Below, piece by piece: positions 35,771-45,087 of a stretch of 64,000 nt of DNA (positions within the stretch are counted from its first letter, which is position 1; each line of letters starts with the position of its first letter). The position numbers and the translations under genes were made by a program. Below the pieces are notes generated by a model. It was not told the origin of the DNA. It searched no databases and saw only the letters and a program-made list of their open reading frames with translations. Origin of the DNA: Streptomyces spinosus (GTDB taxonomy: Bacteria; Actinomycetota; Actinomycetes; Streptomycetales; Streptomycetaceae); contig NZ_JAINRC010000014.1 of NCBI RefSeq assembly GCF_020400655.1, forward strand, positions 237,567-301,566, given 5' to 3'.

Positions 35771-35992
35771 CAGGCGGGCCCGAACGGGTTCCGAGGGTGC
35801 GCCGGGGTGGTTCCGCGACTGCCTGCGCGCGGCGGACCGCCGCCTCCGGCCGCTCTGGCGCCGCCCCCCGTCCGGCCCGTCACGAGGCTGGTCCGAGGCC
35901 GCGCCCGCCGGTCCGCGGCTGCTTACGCACCGTAGCCGGCCGGCTTCGGCCGTCGCGCGGTTGCCGCGGTGGCCGGGTGGTTCCGTTGCGGG

Positions 35993-37828
35993 TCACGCGG
36001 CTGCCTCCCGTGATGGTGAGGGGGTCTCCGGTGGATGCGCGGGCGTTCCGGGTGGTGGCGTGGCCGGGGCGGGCGGGGACAGTTCCCGGGTCATCGCCGC
36101 CCGTAGCCGCAGGGTCGTGACCAGGCGCTGGAAGGCCTCCGCCCAGTACCCGCCGGCCCCCGGCGCGGCGTCCTCCCGCTCGTCGGGCACCGCCAGCAGT
36201 CCCTCCAGCCGGACCGCCTCCGCCGGGTCCAGGCAACGCTCCGCCAGCCCCATCACCCCGCTGAAGCTCCACGGGTAACTGCCGGCGTCCCGGGCGATGT
36301 TCAGCGCGTCGACGACCGCCTGGCCCAGCGGGGGAGCCCAGGGGACCGCGCACACCCCGAGCAACTGGAACGCCTCCGACAGGCCGTGCGTGGCGATGAA
36401 CCCGGCGACCCATACGGCCCGTTCCGCCGGATCCAGCGCGGCCAGCAGCTTCGCCCGCTCCGCCAGGGACACCGCGCCCGGTCCGCCCGCCTCGGGTGCC
36501 GAGGGCGAGCCGAGGAGCGCCCTCGACCACCCGGCGTCCCGCTGCCGAACCGCAGCCCGGCACCAGGCCGCGTGCAGCTCACCCTGCCAGCCGTCCGCCA
36601 CCGGCAGCGCCACGATCTCCTGCGGCGTGCGCCCGCCCAGCCGCCCCGGCCAGATGCCGAGCGGCGCGGCCTCCACCAACTGGCCCAGCCACCACGACCG
36701 TTCGCCCCGTCCCGCGGGTGGTGCGGCCACGACACCGTCCCGTTCCATGGCCGCGTCGCATTCGAGCGGCGCCTCCACCGCGATCGCCGGCGCGCTCCCC
36801 GTACGGTCCAGGGCCACGCACGCCGAGGCCCGTACGGCCATCCGCGCGGCGAGCGCCGAGCCCGGCAGCGCCGACAGCAGTTCCGCGGCCGTCGCCCGGA
36901 CATTGCGGCTGCGGTCCCCCAACGCCTGCTCCAGGAACGGCTCGTCCGCGTCCGACAGGCCCGTACGCAGCGAGTCGAGGAACATCAGCCGGTCCTCCGC
37001 CCGCTCCGTCGCCCACGTCGACGCCAGCAGGTCACGGCCCAGCCCGGGCGTGCGGACGCGCAGGGCCCCCAGCAGCGCCGCCCGCTCGGCGAACAGCCCC
37101 TCCTGCCACAGCCGGCGCACCGCCTCGGCGTCCGCCGGATCGGGCAGGGCGGCACCGCCGCCGGGGGCCGCACGCAGGGCGAACCGCCAGTCCGGGTTCA
37201 GCCGGGCCAGCCACAGTGCGCGCGGGCCGGCGAAGGCGAGCGCCGCCGGACGCAGGTCCGTACGGCCCCGGGCCGCGTCCAGAAGTGCGGGCAGCAGCTG
37301 CGGGGGCGCGGCGTACCCGTGCGCGTTGGCCGCCGCGAGCCACTGGGGGAGCAGCTCCATGAGGTCCGGGGAACCGCCCCGCCGGCCGCCGGCCGCGCCA
37401 CCGGACCGGTCGGCCAGCAGGACGGAGAGTCTGCGGGCCGCGGGGGCGGGCAGGGCGGGGCGTGGATCGGCGGGCGCCGGGCCGGGCCGCCGCGCCGCCC
37501 GCGCGGGCCGCAGCCCGGCACGCCGCCGTACGGTCGCCACGGCCGCCGCGTCGAGCAGTGCCACCGGGGCCGGACGACCCGGTACGACGTGCGCCGGGGC
37601 ACGCCGGTCGGTCCCGAGGAGCGCGGTGGTGACCAGGTCTTCCCAGGAGGGCGCCGTCGCCGGCGGGGAGGGGGCTGCGGCCGTCGGGGAGGCCGCCGGG
37701 GCCTGTAGCGGATTCGCGGAGGAGTCCGCCGAGGGGTGCCCGGTGCGCGCCGAACTCCCCCGGGAGCCCACCGGATCGCCCGCCTCCCCGTCGGCCCGTG
37801 TCCCGCCGCCGGGCGGTGTCCCGTTCAT
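35993..37828 (-). CDS. DUF5691-family protein, partner of the SWIM protein
   Basis: 611 residues from ATG 37828 with GGGGAAGG upstream. A Pro/Ala/Ser-rich start leads to WEDLVTTALLGTDRR, the hallmark of DUF5691. Leu/Ala-rich helical repeats reminiscent of HEAT-like solenoids run through the middle (for example ALGDRSRNVRATAAELLSAL). No catalytic motif is evident. It follows the SWIM gene by 62 bases on the same strand and is very likely in its operon, transcribed from the divergent damage-type promoter. It may be an adaptor recognising substrates for the MoxR ATPase encoded across the promoter; that is inference. Confidence 0.85.
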   Translation of the reverse strand: MNGTPPGGGTRADGEAGDPVGSRGSSARTGHPSADSSANPLQAPAASPTAAAPSPPATAPSWEDLVTTALLGTDRRAPAHVVPGRPAPVALLDAAAVATVRRRAGLRPARAARRPGPAPADPRPALPAPAARRLSVLLADRSGGAAGGRRGGSPDLMELLPQWLAAANAHGYAAPPQLLPALLDAARGRTDLRPAALAFAGPRALWLARLNPDWRFALRAAPGGGAALPDPADAEAVRRLWQEGLFAERAALLGALRVRTPGLGRDLLASTWATERAEDRLMFLDSLRTGLSDADEPFLEQALGDRSRNVRATAAELLSALPGSALAARMAVRASACVALDRTGSAPAIAVEAPLECDAAMERDGVVAAPPAGRGERSWWLGQLVEAAPLGIWPGRLGGRTPQEIVALPVADGWQGELHAAWCRAAVRQRDAGWSRALLGSPSAPEAGGPGAVSLAERAKLLAALDPAERAVWVAGFIATHGLSEAFQLLGVCAVPWAPPLGQAVVDALNIARDAGSYPWSFSGVMGLAERCLDPAEAVRLEGLLAVPDEREDAAPGAGGYWAEAFQRLVTTLRLRAAMTRELSPPAPATPPPGTPAHPPETPSPSREAAA

Positions 37829-37890
37829 CACGTCGCCTTCCCCTCCCTCTTCCCTTCCGTCTTCTTCCGTTCCGCGTCCACCCGCCGGGG

Positions 37891-39246
37891 TCAGCACAGC
37901 GGCACCGCCTCGCCCTCCCCCTCCGCCCACGCCGTGAGCGGGGTGAAGCCGCGGTGGCCGCACTCGCCGAAGACCGTGACGGGGGCGCCGCCGGACAGGG
38001 CGACCAGCCGCCACAGGCCGGGCCGGGAGCGGGCGGCCCGGGTCACCGGCAGGGCCGTGTCCGTGTCGGCGTCGGCCAGCTGCCATCCGTCGCCGTCCGG
38101 GACCGGCGTCACCCGGTCCAGGGTCACGGGGACCGCGTCCAGCCACGGGTCGTCACGCAACGCCTCGCCGTACCGGGACGCCGCCTCGGCCGTCGACACA
38201 CCCGGCGGCCGGAACGCTGCCGGGGCCGGCGGGGCGAACCGCTCGCCCAGGGCGGCCCGGGACCGGCCGGAGCCCGGATACGCCGTCAGCTCCGCCTCCA
38301 GGGCGAGGCCCACCGGCAGCGACAGCTCCGGCGCCCGGCCCGCCGCGCCGTAGGACAGCAGCAGCCGGGTGCCGCCGGACTCCGCGCCGTGCAGCCATAT
38401 CCGGCGCGTCGTCAGTTTCGGGTCCACCGAGTCGTACTGGGCGAGCACCAGCCAGCGGTCGCGCAGCGGCGGGCCGTCCGGCGTGGCGGGCAGGCCGAGC
38501 CGGGAACGGACCGTGGCCGCGAGGCCGTCCGGCAGCCGGTCGCGGTGCAGCCAGCCCTGGTTGAGCAGATGCAGCAGCGCGCACTCCTCCAGCAGCCGCG
38601 CTGGCCAGCCCGGGCCGGACGCCGGGATCGCCCCCAGTTCCCGGACGCGCGCGGCCAGTCCCGGCGCCTGCGCGTCGACCATGCGGGCCGCCGTCTCGTC
38701 CCACAGGCCGTACCCCGCGTGTTCGGCCGCGGCCAGGCCGCTGCGCAGCAGGTCGGCCAGGCGCTGCTCCAGTTCGCTCGCGCCCGCCGTGACCCGCTCG
38801 GCGCGGCGCTCGGCCCGGCGCCGGGCCGCCTCCGGATCGGCGGGTGCGGCCGCCGGACCCGCCCCGTCCCGCGCCCGTCTGGTCTCGGCCCGTCCGCGCC
38901 GGCCCGCGAGCCACTGCCCGGCCCACTCCGGCGGCCGGGCGGCAACCGGCACCGCGCCGTCGTCACCCGCCCACAGCAGAAGCAGTCCGAGCGCGTGCTT
39001 GCACGGGAACTTACGGCTCGGACACGTGCACTTGTACGCCGGCCCGGCCGCGTCGGCCAGGTCCACCACCGTCTGGTACGGCTTGCTGCCGCTGCCCTTG
39101 CACAGCCCCCACACCGTCCCCTCCGCGCTTCCCGTCCCGGACCACGGCCCGGCCACGGCGAGTTTGCTCCCGGCCTTGCGTGACGCGGCGTCAGGCGCCA
39201 GTGCCAGCACCTGGTCCGCGGTCCAGCGCACCCCCTGCTCAGTCAT
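37891..39246 (-). CDS. SWIM zinc-finger protein of the MoxR/VWA system
   Basis: 451 residues from ATG 39246, which has no ribosome-binding site but lies seven bases after a -10 box, so the mRNA is probably leaderless. The SWIM finger is C-x-C-x6-C-x-H, with Cys73, Cys75, Cys82 and His84 (YKCTCPSRKFPCKH). Basic helical and then beta-rich regions follow. SWIM domains bind zinc and often DNA or protein. The gene opens an operon with DUF5691 and diverges from MoxR-DUF5682-VWA, a grouping resembling E. coli yehQ with yehLMP. Biochemical role unknown. Confidence 0.88.
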   Translation of the reverse strand: MTEQGVRWTADQVLALAPDAASRKAGSKLAVAGPWSGTGSAEGTVWGLCKGSGSKPYQTVVDLADAAGPAYKCTCPSRKFPCKHALGLLLLWAGDDGAVPVAARPPEWAGQWLAGRRGRAETRRARDGAGPAAAPADPEAARRRAERRAERVTAGASELEQRLADLLRSGLAAAEHAGYGLWDETAARMVDAQAPGLAARVRELGAIPASGPGWPARLLEECALLHLLNQGWLHRDRLPDGLAATVRSRLGLPATPDGPPLRDRWLVLAQYDSVDPKLTTRRIWLHGAESGGTRLLLSYGAAGRAPELSLPVGLALEAELTAYPGSGRSRAALGERFAPPAPAAFRPPGVSTAEAASRYGEALRDDPWLDAVPVTLDRVTPVPDGDGWQLADADTDTALPVTRAARSRPGLWRLVALSGGAPVTVFGECGHRGFTPLTAWAEGEGEAVPLC

Positions 39247-39253
39247 GTCACCG

Positions 39254-39276
39254 ACGGTAGGTCCCGCCACTGACAA
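39254..39276 (-). promoter_or_regulatory. RecA-independent DNA-damage (PafBC-type) promoter of the SWIM operon
   Basis: On the minus strand TTGTCAGTG, eight bases (GCGGGACC) and TACCGT match TTGTCRGTG-N8-TANNNT exactly. ATG 39246 begins seven bases after the -10, giving a leaderless transcript. Confidence 0.8.
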
Positions 39277-39324
39277 TCGGTCCGGCGACCACGTTCGTGC
39301 TGGTCAGAGCGATTGTCAGTGGCG
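39265..39324. repeat. Perfect 15-bp inverted repeat spanning the divergent promoters
   Basis: CGCCACTGACAATCG (39265-39279) and CGATTGTCAGTGGCG (39310-39324) are exact reverse complements, separated by 30 bases. Each arm contains one TTGTCAGTG activator element, so the two operons share mirrored control sites. Confidence 0.9.
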
Positions 39325-39335
39325 TGGTGCACGGT
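39313..39335 (+). promoter_or_regulatory. PafBC-type promoter of the MoxR operon (one -10 mismatch)
   Basis: TTGTCAGTG (39313-39321), eight bases, then CACGGT (39330-39335). Only the first base of the -10 departs from TANNNT. The transcript would start near 39342, ahead of the ribosome-binding site GGAGGGGG and ATG 39379. Confidence 0.65.
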
Positions 39336-39378
39336 GGGTGCCAGATCCGAACCGGCCGAGCTGGAGGGGGCCTCAGCC

Positions 39379-40509
39379 ATGTCTGTGTCCGTGGAACCGA
39401 CGACCGCCGCACCCGACCGCGACGAGACCGCGCAGGCGTTGCGACCGCACGCCGAGCACGCCTTCGCGGCCGAACTCGCCGCGCTCGCCGCCCAGGACGA
39501 CCGCCCGCGCCCGGCCCGCTGGAAGCTGTCGCCGTGGGCGGTGGCGACGTACCTGCTCGGCGGCACGCTGCCGGACGGCACGGTGATCACGCCCAAGTAC
39601 GTGGGCCCGCGCCGCATCGTCGAGGTCGCCGTCACCACGCTCGCCACCGACCGCGCCCTGCTCCTGCTCGGCGTGCCCGGCACCGCCAAGACCTGGGTGT
39701 CGGAACACCTGGCAGCCGCCGTGAGCGGCGACTCGACGCTCCTGGTGCAGGGCACGGCCGGCACCCCGGAGGAGGCGATCCGGTACGGCTGGAACTACGC
39801 GCGGCTCCTCGCGCACGGCCCGAGCCGCGACGCGCTCGTGCCCAGCCCCGTCATGCGCGCCATGGCCGAGGGCATGACCGCCCGGGTGGAGGAGCTGACC
39901 CGTATCCCGGCCGACGTGCAGGACACGCTCATCACGATCCTGTCCGAGAAGACCCTGCCCGTCCCCGAACTGGGCGAGGAGGTCCAGGCGGTCCGCGGCT
40001 TCAACCTCATCGCCACCGCCAACGACCGCGACCGCGGGGTCAACGACCTCTCCAGTGCCCTGCGCCGCCGCTTCAACACCGTGGTGCTGCCGCTGCCGGA
40101 GAGCGCCGACGCCGAGGTCGACATCGTCACCCGTCGGGTCGAGCAGCTCGGCCGCTCCCTCGACCTGCCGGCCGCGCCCGACGGCATCGAGGAGATCCGC
40201 CGGGTCGTCACCGTCTTCCGCGAGCTGCGCGACGGCGTCACCGCCGACGGCCGCACGAAGCTGAAGTCGCCCAGCGGCACGCTGTCCACGGCGGAGGCCA
40301 TCTCCGTCGTCACGAACGGCCTCGCGCTCGCCACCCACTTCGGCGACGGCGTCCTGCGGCCGGGAGACGTCGCCGCGGGCATCCTCGGCGCCGTCGTCCG
40401 CGACCCGGCGGCCGACCGGGTCGTCTGGCAGGAGTACCTGGAGGCGGTCGTGCGCGAGCGCGAGGGCTGGACCGACTTCTACCGCGCCTGCCGGGAGGTG
40501 AGCGCGTGA
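39379..40509 (+). CDS. MoxR-type AAA+ ATPase
   Basis: 376 residues from ATG 39379 (GGAGGGGG at 39363-39370). Walker A is GVPGTAKT at 98-105. The Walker B region reads RVEELTRIPADVQDTLITILSEK, and sensor 1 is NLIATANDRDRGVNDL, followed by the Arg-rich SALRRRFN. The C-terminal lid is helical. MoxR ATPases remodel or mature protein complexes together with VWA proteins. Here the next two genes overlap it by four bases and encode DUF5682 and VWA proteins, so the three are one translational unit. The acidic Walker B residue is Glu rather than the usual Asp, but function is likely retained. Confidence 0.92.
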   Translation: MSVSVEPTTAAPDRDETAQALRPHAEHAFAAELAALAAQDDRPRPARWKLSPWAVATYLLGGTLPDGTVITPKYVGPRRIVEVAVTTLATDRALLLLGVPGTAKTWVSEHLAAAVSGDSTLLVQGTAGTPEEAIRYGWNYARLLAHGPSRDALVPSPVMRAMAEGMTARVEELTRIPADVQDTLITILSEKTLPVPELGEEVQAVRGFNLIATANDRDRGVNDLSSALRRRFNTVVLPLPESADAEVDIVTRRVEQLGRSLDLPAAPDGIEEIRRVVTVFRELRDGVTADGRTKLKSPSGTLSTAEAISVVTNGLALATHFGDGVLRPGDVAAGILGAVVRDPAADRVVWQEYLEAVVREREGWTDFYRACREVSA

Positions 40510-43289
40510 CCGGCACCGGCGGGAGCACGGCGTACACCGCCGGGCCGCTGCTGCTCGGGGTGCGGCACCACGGGCCCGGATCCGCGCGCGCGGTGCGGGC
40601 CGCGCTGGACGCCGCCCGGCCGGCCGCCGTGCTGATCGAGGGCCCGCCCGAGGCCGACACGTTGATCCCGCTGGCCGCCGACCCGGGCCTGCGGCCCCCG
40701 GTCGCCCTGCTCGCCCACGCCGTGGACGAGCCCGGTTGCTCGGCCTTCTGGCCGTTCGCCGAGTTCAGCCCCGAATGGGTGGCCCTGCGGTGGGCTCTCG
40801 ACGAGGGCGTCCCGGCCCGTTTCATCGACCTGCCGGCCACGCACACACTGGCGTGGCAGAAGGAAGTGGACGAGTCCGGCGACGGCGGCGCCGACGGCGA
40901 TGACGGGCTTGACGGCGATGACGGGTACGACGGCGACAGCGCCGCGGAGCCCGGACCAGAACCAGGACTTGGGCCCGATCCCGTTCCCCGTCCCGGCCCC
41001 GGCGACCGGGTCCGCGTCGACCCGCTCGCCGTGCTCGCCGAGGCGGCCGGGTACGACGACCCCGAGCGCTGGTGGGAGGACGTCGTAGAACACCGGGGGC
41101 CGGGCGCCGGCGACCCCTTCGCGCCGTTCGCGGCGGTGGCGGAGGCCATGGAAGCGCTGCGCGAGCGGTACGGCGCCGGCGGGCGACCCCGGGACCTCGT
41201 CCGCGAGGCACACATGCGGCTCAGACTGCGCGACGCGCGCAAGGAGTTCGGGGACGCGGTGGCCGTGGTGTGCGGGGCCTGGCACGTGCCCGCGCTGCGC
41301 GAGAGGACCACCGTCACCGCCGACCGGGCGCTGCTCAAGGGGCTGCCCAGGACCAGGGCTGACCTGACCTGGGTGCCGTGGACGCACCGCAGGCTGGCCC
41401 GGTCCGGCGGTTACGGCGCCGGCATCGACTCGCCCGGCTGGTACGGGCACCTGTTCCGCGCGCCCGACCGGCCGGTGGAGCGGTGGCTGACGAAGGTGGC
41501 CCGGCTGCTGCGCGAGGAGGACCGGATCGTGTCCTCCGCGCACGTCATCGAGGCCGTACGGCTCGCGGAGACCCTGGCCGCGCTGCGGGGCCGCCCGTTG
41601 CCCGGTCTGGGCGAGACCACCGACGCGGTGCGGGCGGTGCTGTGCGACGGCTCGGACGTGCCGCTGGCGCTGGTGCACGACCGGCTGGTGGTCGGGGACG
41701 ACCTGGGCGAGGTCCCCGAGTCGGCGCCCGCGGTGCCGTTGCAGCGCGACCTGGCCCGCCGGCAGCGGTCGCTGCGGCTGAAGCCGGACGCGCTGGAGCG
41801 CGAGCTGGAGCTGGACCTGCGCGGGGACACCGACGCCGGCCGCAGCAGGCTGCTGCACCGGCTGCGGCTGCTCGGCGTGGGCTGGGGCGAGCCGGTCCGG
41901 TCCCGGGGGAGCACGGGCACGTTCCGGGAGACCTGGCGGCTGCGGTGGGAACCCGAGCTGTCGGTACGGGTCGCCGAGGCGGGCGTGTGGGGGACGACCG
42001 TCCACGCGGCGGCACGGGCCAAGGCGGAGGCGGACGCGACGGGAGCGCGAGCACTGGCCGACGTGACCGGGGTCGCCGAGCAGTGCCTGCTGGCGGGACT
42101 GCCGGACGCGCTGCCCGTGGTCATGCGGGTGCTCGCCGACCGGGCGGCCCTGGACACCGACGTCGGCCACCTCGCCCAGGCCCTGCCCGCCCTGGTCCGC
42201 TCACTGCGCTACGGCGACGTGCGCGGCACCGACACCGGCGCGCTGGCCGAGGTCGCGGCGGGCCTCGCCGAACGCGTCTTCGTCGGCCTGCCCCCGGCCT
42301 GCGTCGCACTCGACACGGACGCGGCGGAGGAGATGCGCGGCCATGTGGACGCCGTGCACACGGCGGTGGGACTACTGGCGGAGAGCCTGACCGGGGCGCC
42401 CGCGGGGGAGGCCGGCGGGGGCGCCGATGTGCTCACCGGTACGGCTGCGAGCGGGCCGGGCGAGGGCACCGGTGTGCCCGCGGGGACGGCTGGTGACGAC
42501 GCGCAAGCGCCTGCGCGCGTGGGCGGGTATGACGCCGGTGCCGGCGCGGCTGTGGTGGCGGTGGATGGTGATGCCGCCACCGGCCCCGCCCGAGGCGTCG
42601 GTTCGCCTGCGGCTGCGGCTGCGGCTGCGGCTACGGGGGCGGGGGCGGTCGGCGGAGCCGGGGGCGGCGGGCTGCGGGGGCGTTGGCGGGCCGTGTTGCG
42701 GGTGCTGGCGCTGCGGGACACCGTGCCCGGGGTCATCCGGGGCCGGGCCGTGCGGCTGTTGCTGGACGACGGGGCGCTGGAGTCCGGGGAGGCGGCCCGG
42801 CTGATGGGGCTCGCGCTGTCGCCGGGCACCCCTCCCGCCGCGGCCGCCGCCTGGGTGGAGGGCTTCGCCGGTGGTGGCGGCCTGCTGCTGGTGCACGACG
42901 AGCGGCTGCTCGCCCTGCTGGACACCTGGCTGACGGGGGTTCCGGCGGACGCCTTCACGGACGTACTGCCGCTGCTGCGGCGCACCTTCGCGGCGTACGA
43001 GCCGGGCGTGCGCAGAACCCTCGGCGAGCTGGTCCGGCGCGGTCCCGCGGGCCGGCCCGGCGGGACCACTGCCCAGGGAACCGGCCTCCCCGGCTTCGCC
43101 GCCGAACCGGACACCGGGCGTGCCGACGCCGTCCTCCCGGTACTGCGGCTGCTGCTCGGCCTGGACGCCCACCTCGACACGGTGTCCGCGCCGGCCCGCA
43201 CCCCTCCCCCCGGCGCGACCCGCGAGGAGATACGCACGGCGGCACCCGGTTCCCCGCACGGCGACCGCCTCACGGGGGTGGGCACATGA
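40506..43289 (+). CDS. DUF5682-family large protein of the MoxR/VWA operon
   Basis: 927 residues from GTG 40506, overlapping the MoxR stop. The N-terminal part has the conserved LLGVRHHGPGSARAV and VLIEGPPEADTLI motifs, then an acidic Gly/Asp insertion (about 125-165). A helical middle contains VVCGAWHVPALRE, and an Ala/Gly-rich linker with repeated GCG codons sits near residue 700. The opening motifs and the AWHVPAL segment recall TraB/ChaN-like fold proteins (erythromycin-esterase/TraB group), but I cannot show catalytic residues. It is the central unknown of the operon and corresponds in position to E. coli yehM. Confidence 0.85.
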   Translation: MTGTGGSTAYTAGPLLLGVRHHGPGSARAVRAALDAARPAAVLIEGPPEADTLIPLAADPGLRPPVALLAHAVDEPGCSAFWPFAEFSPEWVALRWALDEGVPARFIDLPATHTLAWQKEVDESGDGGADGDDGLDGDDGYDGDSAAEPGPEPGLGPDPVPRPGPGDRVRVDPLAVLAEAAGYDDPERWWEDVVEHRGPGAGDPFAPFAAVAEAMEALRERYGAGGRPRDLVREAHMRLRLRDARKEFGDAVAVVCGAWHVPALRERTTVTADRALLKGLPRTRADLTWVPWTHRRLARSGGYGAGIDSPGWYGHLFRAPDRPVERWLTKVARLLREEDRIVSSAHVIEAVRLAETLAALRGRPLPGLGETTDAVRAVLCDGSDVPLALVHDRLVVGDDLGEVPESAPAVPLQRDLARRQRSLRLKPDALERELELDLRGDTDAGRSRLLHRLRLLGVGWGEPVRSRGSTGTFRETWRLRWEPELSVRVAEAGVWGTTVHAAARAKAEADATGARALADVTGVAEQCLLAGLPDALPVVMRVLADRAALDTDVGHLAQALPALVRSLRYGDVRGTDTGALAEVAAGLAERVFVGLPPACVALDTDAAEEMRGHVDAVHTAVGLLAESLTGAPAGEAGGGADVLTGTAASGPGEGTGVPAGTAGDDAQAPARVGGYDAGAGAAVVAVDGDAATGPARGVGSPAAAAAAAATGAGAVGGAGGGGLRGRWRAVLRVLALRDTVPGVIRGRAVRLLLDDGALESGEAARLMGLALSPGTPPAAAAAWVEGFAGGGGLLLVHDERLLALLDTWLTGVPADAFTDVLPLLRRTFAAYEPGVRRTLGELVRRGPAGRPGGTTAQGTGLPGFAAEPDTGRADAVLPVLRLLLGLDAHLDTVSAPARTPPPGATREEIRTAAPGSPHGDRLTGVGT

Positions 43290-44542
43290 CGGACGCGACG
43301 GACGCGACGGACGCGGGCAGGACGGACAGGACGGACAGGACGGGCAGGACGGACAGGGTCATGGGGTCGGACGAGGGCGTGGGCATGGGCGTGGGTGACC
43401 CCGCGCGGGAGCGGCTGCGGCGGTGGCGGCTCGTACTCGGCGGGGAGCAGGCCGACGGCACCGGGTACGCGCTGTCCGGGCGGGACGCGGCGATGGACGG
43501 CACGCTGGCCGCGCTCTACGGCAGGGGGGACAAGTCGCAGACGGGCCGGGACCGGTCGGCGGGGCTCGGCGCCTCGGCGCCGTCCGTGGCCCGCTGGCTC
43601 GGGGACATCCGCCGCTACTTCCCGTCCTCCGTCGTGCAGGTCATGCAGCGCGACGCCATCGACCGCCTCGGACTCGCCTCCCTGTTGCTGGAGCCGGAGA
43701 TGCTGGAGGCGGTGGAGGCGGACGTGCACCTGGTCGGCACGCTGCTCTCGCTGCACAAGGCGATGCCGGAGACGACCCGGGAGACGGCCCGCGCGGTCGT
43801 GCGCAAGGTGGTGGAGGACCTGGAGAAGCGGCTCGCCACCCGCACCCGGGCCACCCTCACCGGCGCCCTGGACCGCAGTGCCCGCGTCACCCGCCCGCGC
43901 CACCACGACATCGACTGGAACCGCACCGTCGCGGCCAACCTGAAGCACTATCTGCCCGAGTACCGCACGGTCGTGCCGGAGCGGCTCGTCGGCTACGGGC
44001 GGGCCGCGCGGTCGGTGAAGAAGGAGGTCGTGCTCTGCATCGACCAGTCCGGGTCGATGGCGTCGTCCGTGGTGTACGCGTCGGTGTTCGGCGCGGTCCT
44101 CGCCTCGATGCGGTCGATCAGCACCCGGCTGGTCGTCTTCGACACGGCGGTCGTCGACCTCACCGACCAGCTGGCCGACCCCGTCGACGTGCTGTTCGGC
44201 ACGCAGCTCGGCGGCGGTACGGACATCAACCGGGCGCTCGCCTACTGCCAGGCGCAGATCACCCGGCCGGCCGAGACCGTCGTCGTGCTGATCAGCGATC
44301 TCTTCGAGGGCGGTATCCGCCAGGAGATGCTCAAGCGGGTCGCGGCGATGAAGGCGTCGGGGACGCAGTTCGTGGCGCTGCTCGCGCTGTCGGACGAAGG
44401 GGCGCCCGCGTACGACCGCGACCACGCGGCGGCGCTGGCCGCGCTCGGCGCACCGGCCTTCGCCTGCACGCCCGACCTGTTCCCCGAGGTGATGGCCGCC
44501 GCGCTGGAGAAGCGGCCCCTGCCGGTACCGGAGACGGCGTGA
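43286..44542 (+). CDS. VWA (CoxE/YehP-like) domain protein
   Basis: 418 residues from ATG 43286, overlapping the previous stop by four bases. The first 25 residues are a simple Thr-Asp-Arg/Ala repeat from a GGACA-type nucleotide repeat, so the start could lie at an internal ATG (MGSDEGVG). A helical region precedes the VWA domain, whose metal-ion-dependent adhesion site has DQSGSM at 253-258, the Thr in GGGTDINRAL and the Asp in VLISDLFEGG. Complete MIDAS residues indicate metal-dependent protein binding. It is the usual partner of MoxR ATPases. A 15-bp repeat array starts at its stop codon. Confidence 0.92.
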   Translation: MTDATDATDAGRTDRTDRTGRTDRVMGSDEGVGMGVGDPARERLRRWRLVLGGEQADGTGYALSGRDAAMDGTLAALYGRGDKSQTGRDRSAGLGASAPSVARWLGDIRRYFPSSVVQVMQRDAIDRLGLASLLLEPEMLEAVEADVHLVGTLLSLHKAMPETTRETARAVVRKVVEDLEKRLATRTRATLTGALDRSARVTRPRHHDIDWNRTVAANLKHYLPEYRTVVPERLVGYGRAARSVKKEVVLCIDQSGSMASSVVYASVFGAVLASMRSISTRLVVFDTAVVDLTDQLADPVDVLFGTQLGGGTDINRALAYCQAQITRPAETVVVLISDLFEGGIRQEMLKRVAAMKASGTQFVALLALSDEGAPAYDRDHAAALAALGAPAFACTPDLFPEVMAAALEKRPLPVPETA

Positions 44543-44625
44543 CCCCGGGTCGCGTGACCACGGGTGGCGTGACCATGGAGGGCGTGGTACCGGAGGGCGT
44601 CGGACCGGCCGGCGTGACACCGGGC
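44536..44625. repeat. 15-bp tandem repeats starting at the VWA stop codon
   Basis: Six contiguous 15-base units of the form GGCGTGACCCCGGGT fill 44536-44625. The first includes the TGA stop of the VWA gene. The period keeps the reading frame; in another frame it would encode GVTPG-like pentapeptides. Confidence 0.85.
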
Positions 44626-44893
44626 CGGAAGGGGCACCCGGTACCCGGAGTGGGTGGCGCGCACAGCTCCGCGGGGTGGCCGGCCCGGGCGGTCGAAAGC
44701 CGTCGGCTCGTCCGGGCGGAGCCCCGCGGACGGGGTGCGTGGTCCCCATTGGGGTGGGGATCAAGCGCCCCGGCCCCGGGTCGTCCCCGGGGCCGCCAGG
44801 GGGTCTCACCGGGTCAACCCCAGCCCGGTGAGGCTCGCGGAACGCCCGTACCGCACCGGGAGGCGGCACGCTGTGCCAGGAAAACCGGCATCA

Positions 44894-44909
44894 TGTGACA
44901 GGTATCACC
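44894..44909. promoter_or_regulatory. Crp-like site upstream of sucCD
   Basis: TGTGACAGGTATCACC matches TGTGA-N6-TCAC with one departure at the last base. It lies about 190 bases before sucC and 60 before a possible -10 (TAACCT, 44954-44959). The rest of 44626-45087 holds no gene. Confidence 0.4.
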
Positions 44910-45087
44910 GCTCAGGTGTGACCCGCGATTTAGAGGGCCCCCGCAAGCAGCGATAACCTGCGAGACGGACATGCCGCGCGCTCGGACACCGTGTGCGCTT
45001 CCCTAGTGACAGCGGACGTCACGTTGCCCTTCGCGGCACGCCCACGCATCCAACGAACCGCGAGATCACTGATAGGGACGGAAGCGC

